Shown piece by piece: positions 62,962 to 64,000 of a DNA stretch of 64,000 nt. The position numbers and the translations under genes are program-made. The DNA is from Enterococcus dispar ATCC 51266 (lineage in GTDB: Bacteria; Bacillota; Bacilli; Lactobacillales; Enterococcaceae): NCBI RefSeq assembly GCF_000406945.1, contig NZ_KE136354.1, positions 613,707 through 677,706 on the forward strand, in the 5' to 3' direction. Each line of letters starts with the position of its first letter. The first letter of the stretch is position 1. The notes under the pieces are model-generated. The model was given only the letters and a program-made list of their open reading frames with translations. It ran no database searches and had not been told where the DNA came from.

Positions 62962-64000
62962 ATGAAAAAAATTGCGATTATTGGCGCAGGACCATTTGGA
63001 TTAATTGCACTAGCCAGTTTAGTTAAAAAAGCTAGGAATGTTAATGAAGAAACAGAGATTCTAATCTTTGATCCTTATGGGCCGGGAGGAAGTGTATGGC
63101 GGAGTAATCAAAGCGGCGATGTGATAATGAATACGGTTTTGCAACATGTGACTTTGTTTTCAGAAGATGAAGGACCAAATCTAGCAGAGTGGAGTCAAAA
63201 TCATGCTTTAGCTTTTTTAAATTCACTACCGATAGAGGAGCAAAAAAAGTTTATCGCAGAAACGAAGTTAGTAAGAAACGACTATTGTTCCCGTCGATAT
63301 TATGGTGTTTATCAACGATGGTTTTTTAATGAAATTGCAAAAAACTTACCTAAAAAAATCCATTTACAACTTATTCGAGAAAAAGTGACTGATTTAACTT
63401 ACGAAAATGAAAAAATTATGGTGAGAGCTTCAAAAGAATATTTCGTCACCGACGTTATTTTAGCTACCGGCCACTCACAAAATGAAGCGAGCGAGGTAGA
63501 AAAAGAGAATGGGGCTTTTGCAAAAAAGAATCATTTATTTTATCAACGTCCCAGTAACCCCGCAGATGCTCCCCTGGAAAAATTAGTGGAAGGACCAATT
63601 ATTATTCGCGGATTGGGTTTGAGTTTTTATGACTATCTACCATTGTTAATTAATCAATGGGGCGGAAAATTTCTGCAAAAAGAGGAAGAAATGATTTACA
63701 TACCGTCAGGAAAAGAAGAAAAAATCATTGTGGGTTCGGGAAGAGGATTACCCTATCATGCGCGCCCAACCAATCAAAAAATGCCAGGTGAAGACGCCCA
63801 GCCACAAATTTTGACCAAAAAATTTATGACCCAATTTCAAGGATCTGTTAAAGAACTCGTTGCGTTATTAAAAAAAGAAGCAGAATTAGTTTATTATCAA
63901 ATTGCTTTAGCGAATGTTAATTTGAATTTGTCGGCTTTTTTGGCAGAGTATCGTGAAAAAGATGCCAATAGTGTATTGGAAAAATATCATATTCCTAAAG
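62962..64000 (+). CDS. FAD/NAD(P)-binding protein (cut by window edge)
   Basis: ATG 62962 with AAGGAGA 11 bases upstream; the frame is open for 346 codons to the end of the window. Starts with a Rossmann FAD fold (KKIAIIGAGPFGLIALASLV). Further blocks are IFDPYGPGGSVW, MNTVLQHVTLF, YYGVYQRWFF, LATGHSQNE and IIIRGLGLSFYDYLPLL. These fit PF13454-type FAD-NAD(P)-binding proteins (HI0933/lantibiotic-associated relatives). Substrate unknown. The C-terminus lies beyond the window. Confidence 0.82.
   Translation, partial: MKKIAIIGAGPFGLIALASLVKKARNVNEETEILIFDPYGPGGSVWRSNQSGDVIMNTVLQHVTLFSEDEGPNLAEWSQNHALAFLNSLPIEEQKKFIAETKLVRNDYCSRRYYGVYQRWFFNEIAKNLPKKIHLQLIREKVTDLTYENEKIMVRASKEYFVTDVILATGHSQNEASEVEKENGAFAKKNHLFYQRPSNPADAPLEKLVEGPIIIRGLGLSFYDYLPLLINQWGGKFLQKEEEMIYIPSGKEEKIIVGSGRGLPYHARPTNQKMPGEDAQPQILTKKFMTQFQGSVKELVALLKKEAELVYYQIALANVNLNLSAFLAEYREKDANSVLEKYHIPK

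Overview
The window is low-GC Gram-positive DNA of Lactobacillales type, most likely an Enterococcus or close relative. The reasons are AGGAGG ribosome binding sites, frequent TTG starts, WxL-like and Mga-type genes, IS256-family elements and an Npr-like flavoprotein. About the first 59 kb is the right-hand part of a Tn916-like integrative conjugative element (ICE). It starts inside ardA (Tn916 orf18) and ends with a DUF3173/Xis-like gene, a tyrosine integrase and a probable attachment zone near 58.7-59.06 kb. The last 5 kb looks like chromosome.

Layout. (1) 0-8.5 kb: ardA, two convergent small genes sharing a Gly/Asn-rich motif, then the transfer genes orf17-orf16-orf15-orf14-orf13. (2) 8.5-20.9 kb: a copper island with a YdhK-type lipoprotein, two small proteins, a two-component system, multicopper oxidase, CopZ, CopA, a CopY/BlaI-type repressor, a membrane protein, an accessory Lgt, twin small membrane proteins, and CopB behind a cop box. 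(3) 21.8-24.1 kb: NusG-II protein, M23 peptidase and a sortase gene broken by an illegitimate junction. (4) 24.1-28.4 kb: a second, diverged copy of the end of orf16 plus orf15-14-13, so the copper island lies between ~4.1-kb direct repeats. (5) 28.7-32.1 kb: a Tm-1-like/TIM-barrel enzyme pair under an AraC regulator that carries the same TIM barrel. (6) 32.3-38.5 kb: Mga-like regulator, a WxL-like surface-protein cluster and a Cys-repeat/AP2 protein. (7) 39-56.5 kb: a region between two IS256-family copies. It holds Dps, an FNR-type regulator, a copper-chaperone-like protein and a CPG-motif P-type ATPase behind four identically spaced FNR-like boxes. It also holds cadCD, a CzrA-type repressor with an SPC-motif ATPase, a resolvase, and a beta-glucoside PTS operon. 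(8) 56.5-59 kb: ICE right end. (9) 59-64 kb: Npr-like enzyme, two unknown genes, a DUF305 protein and an incomplete FAD/NAD(P)-binding protein.

The cargo works mainly as a metal and redox package. Copper is sensed by the two-component system and a CopY-type repressor, exported by CopA and CopB, carried by CopZ and oxidised by the multicopper oxidase. Cadmium and zinc/cobalt-type metals are handled by cadCD and by the CzrA/ATPase pair. The FNR-box group links Dps, a chaperone and an unusual ATPase to one regulator. The best candidates for something undescribed are that FNR-box regulon, the AraC-TIM/Tm-1 operon, and the paired GD-x-(K/R)-G-A proteins next to ardA.
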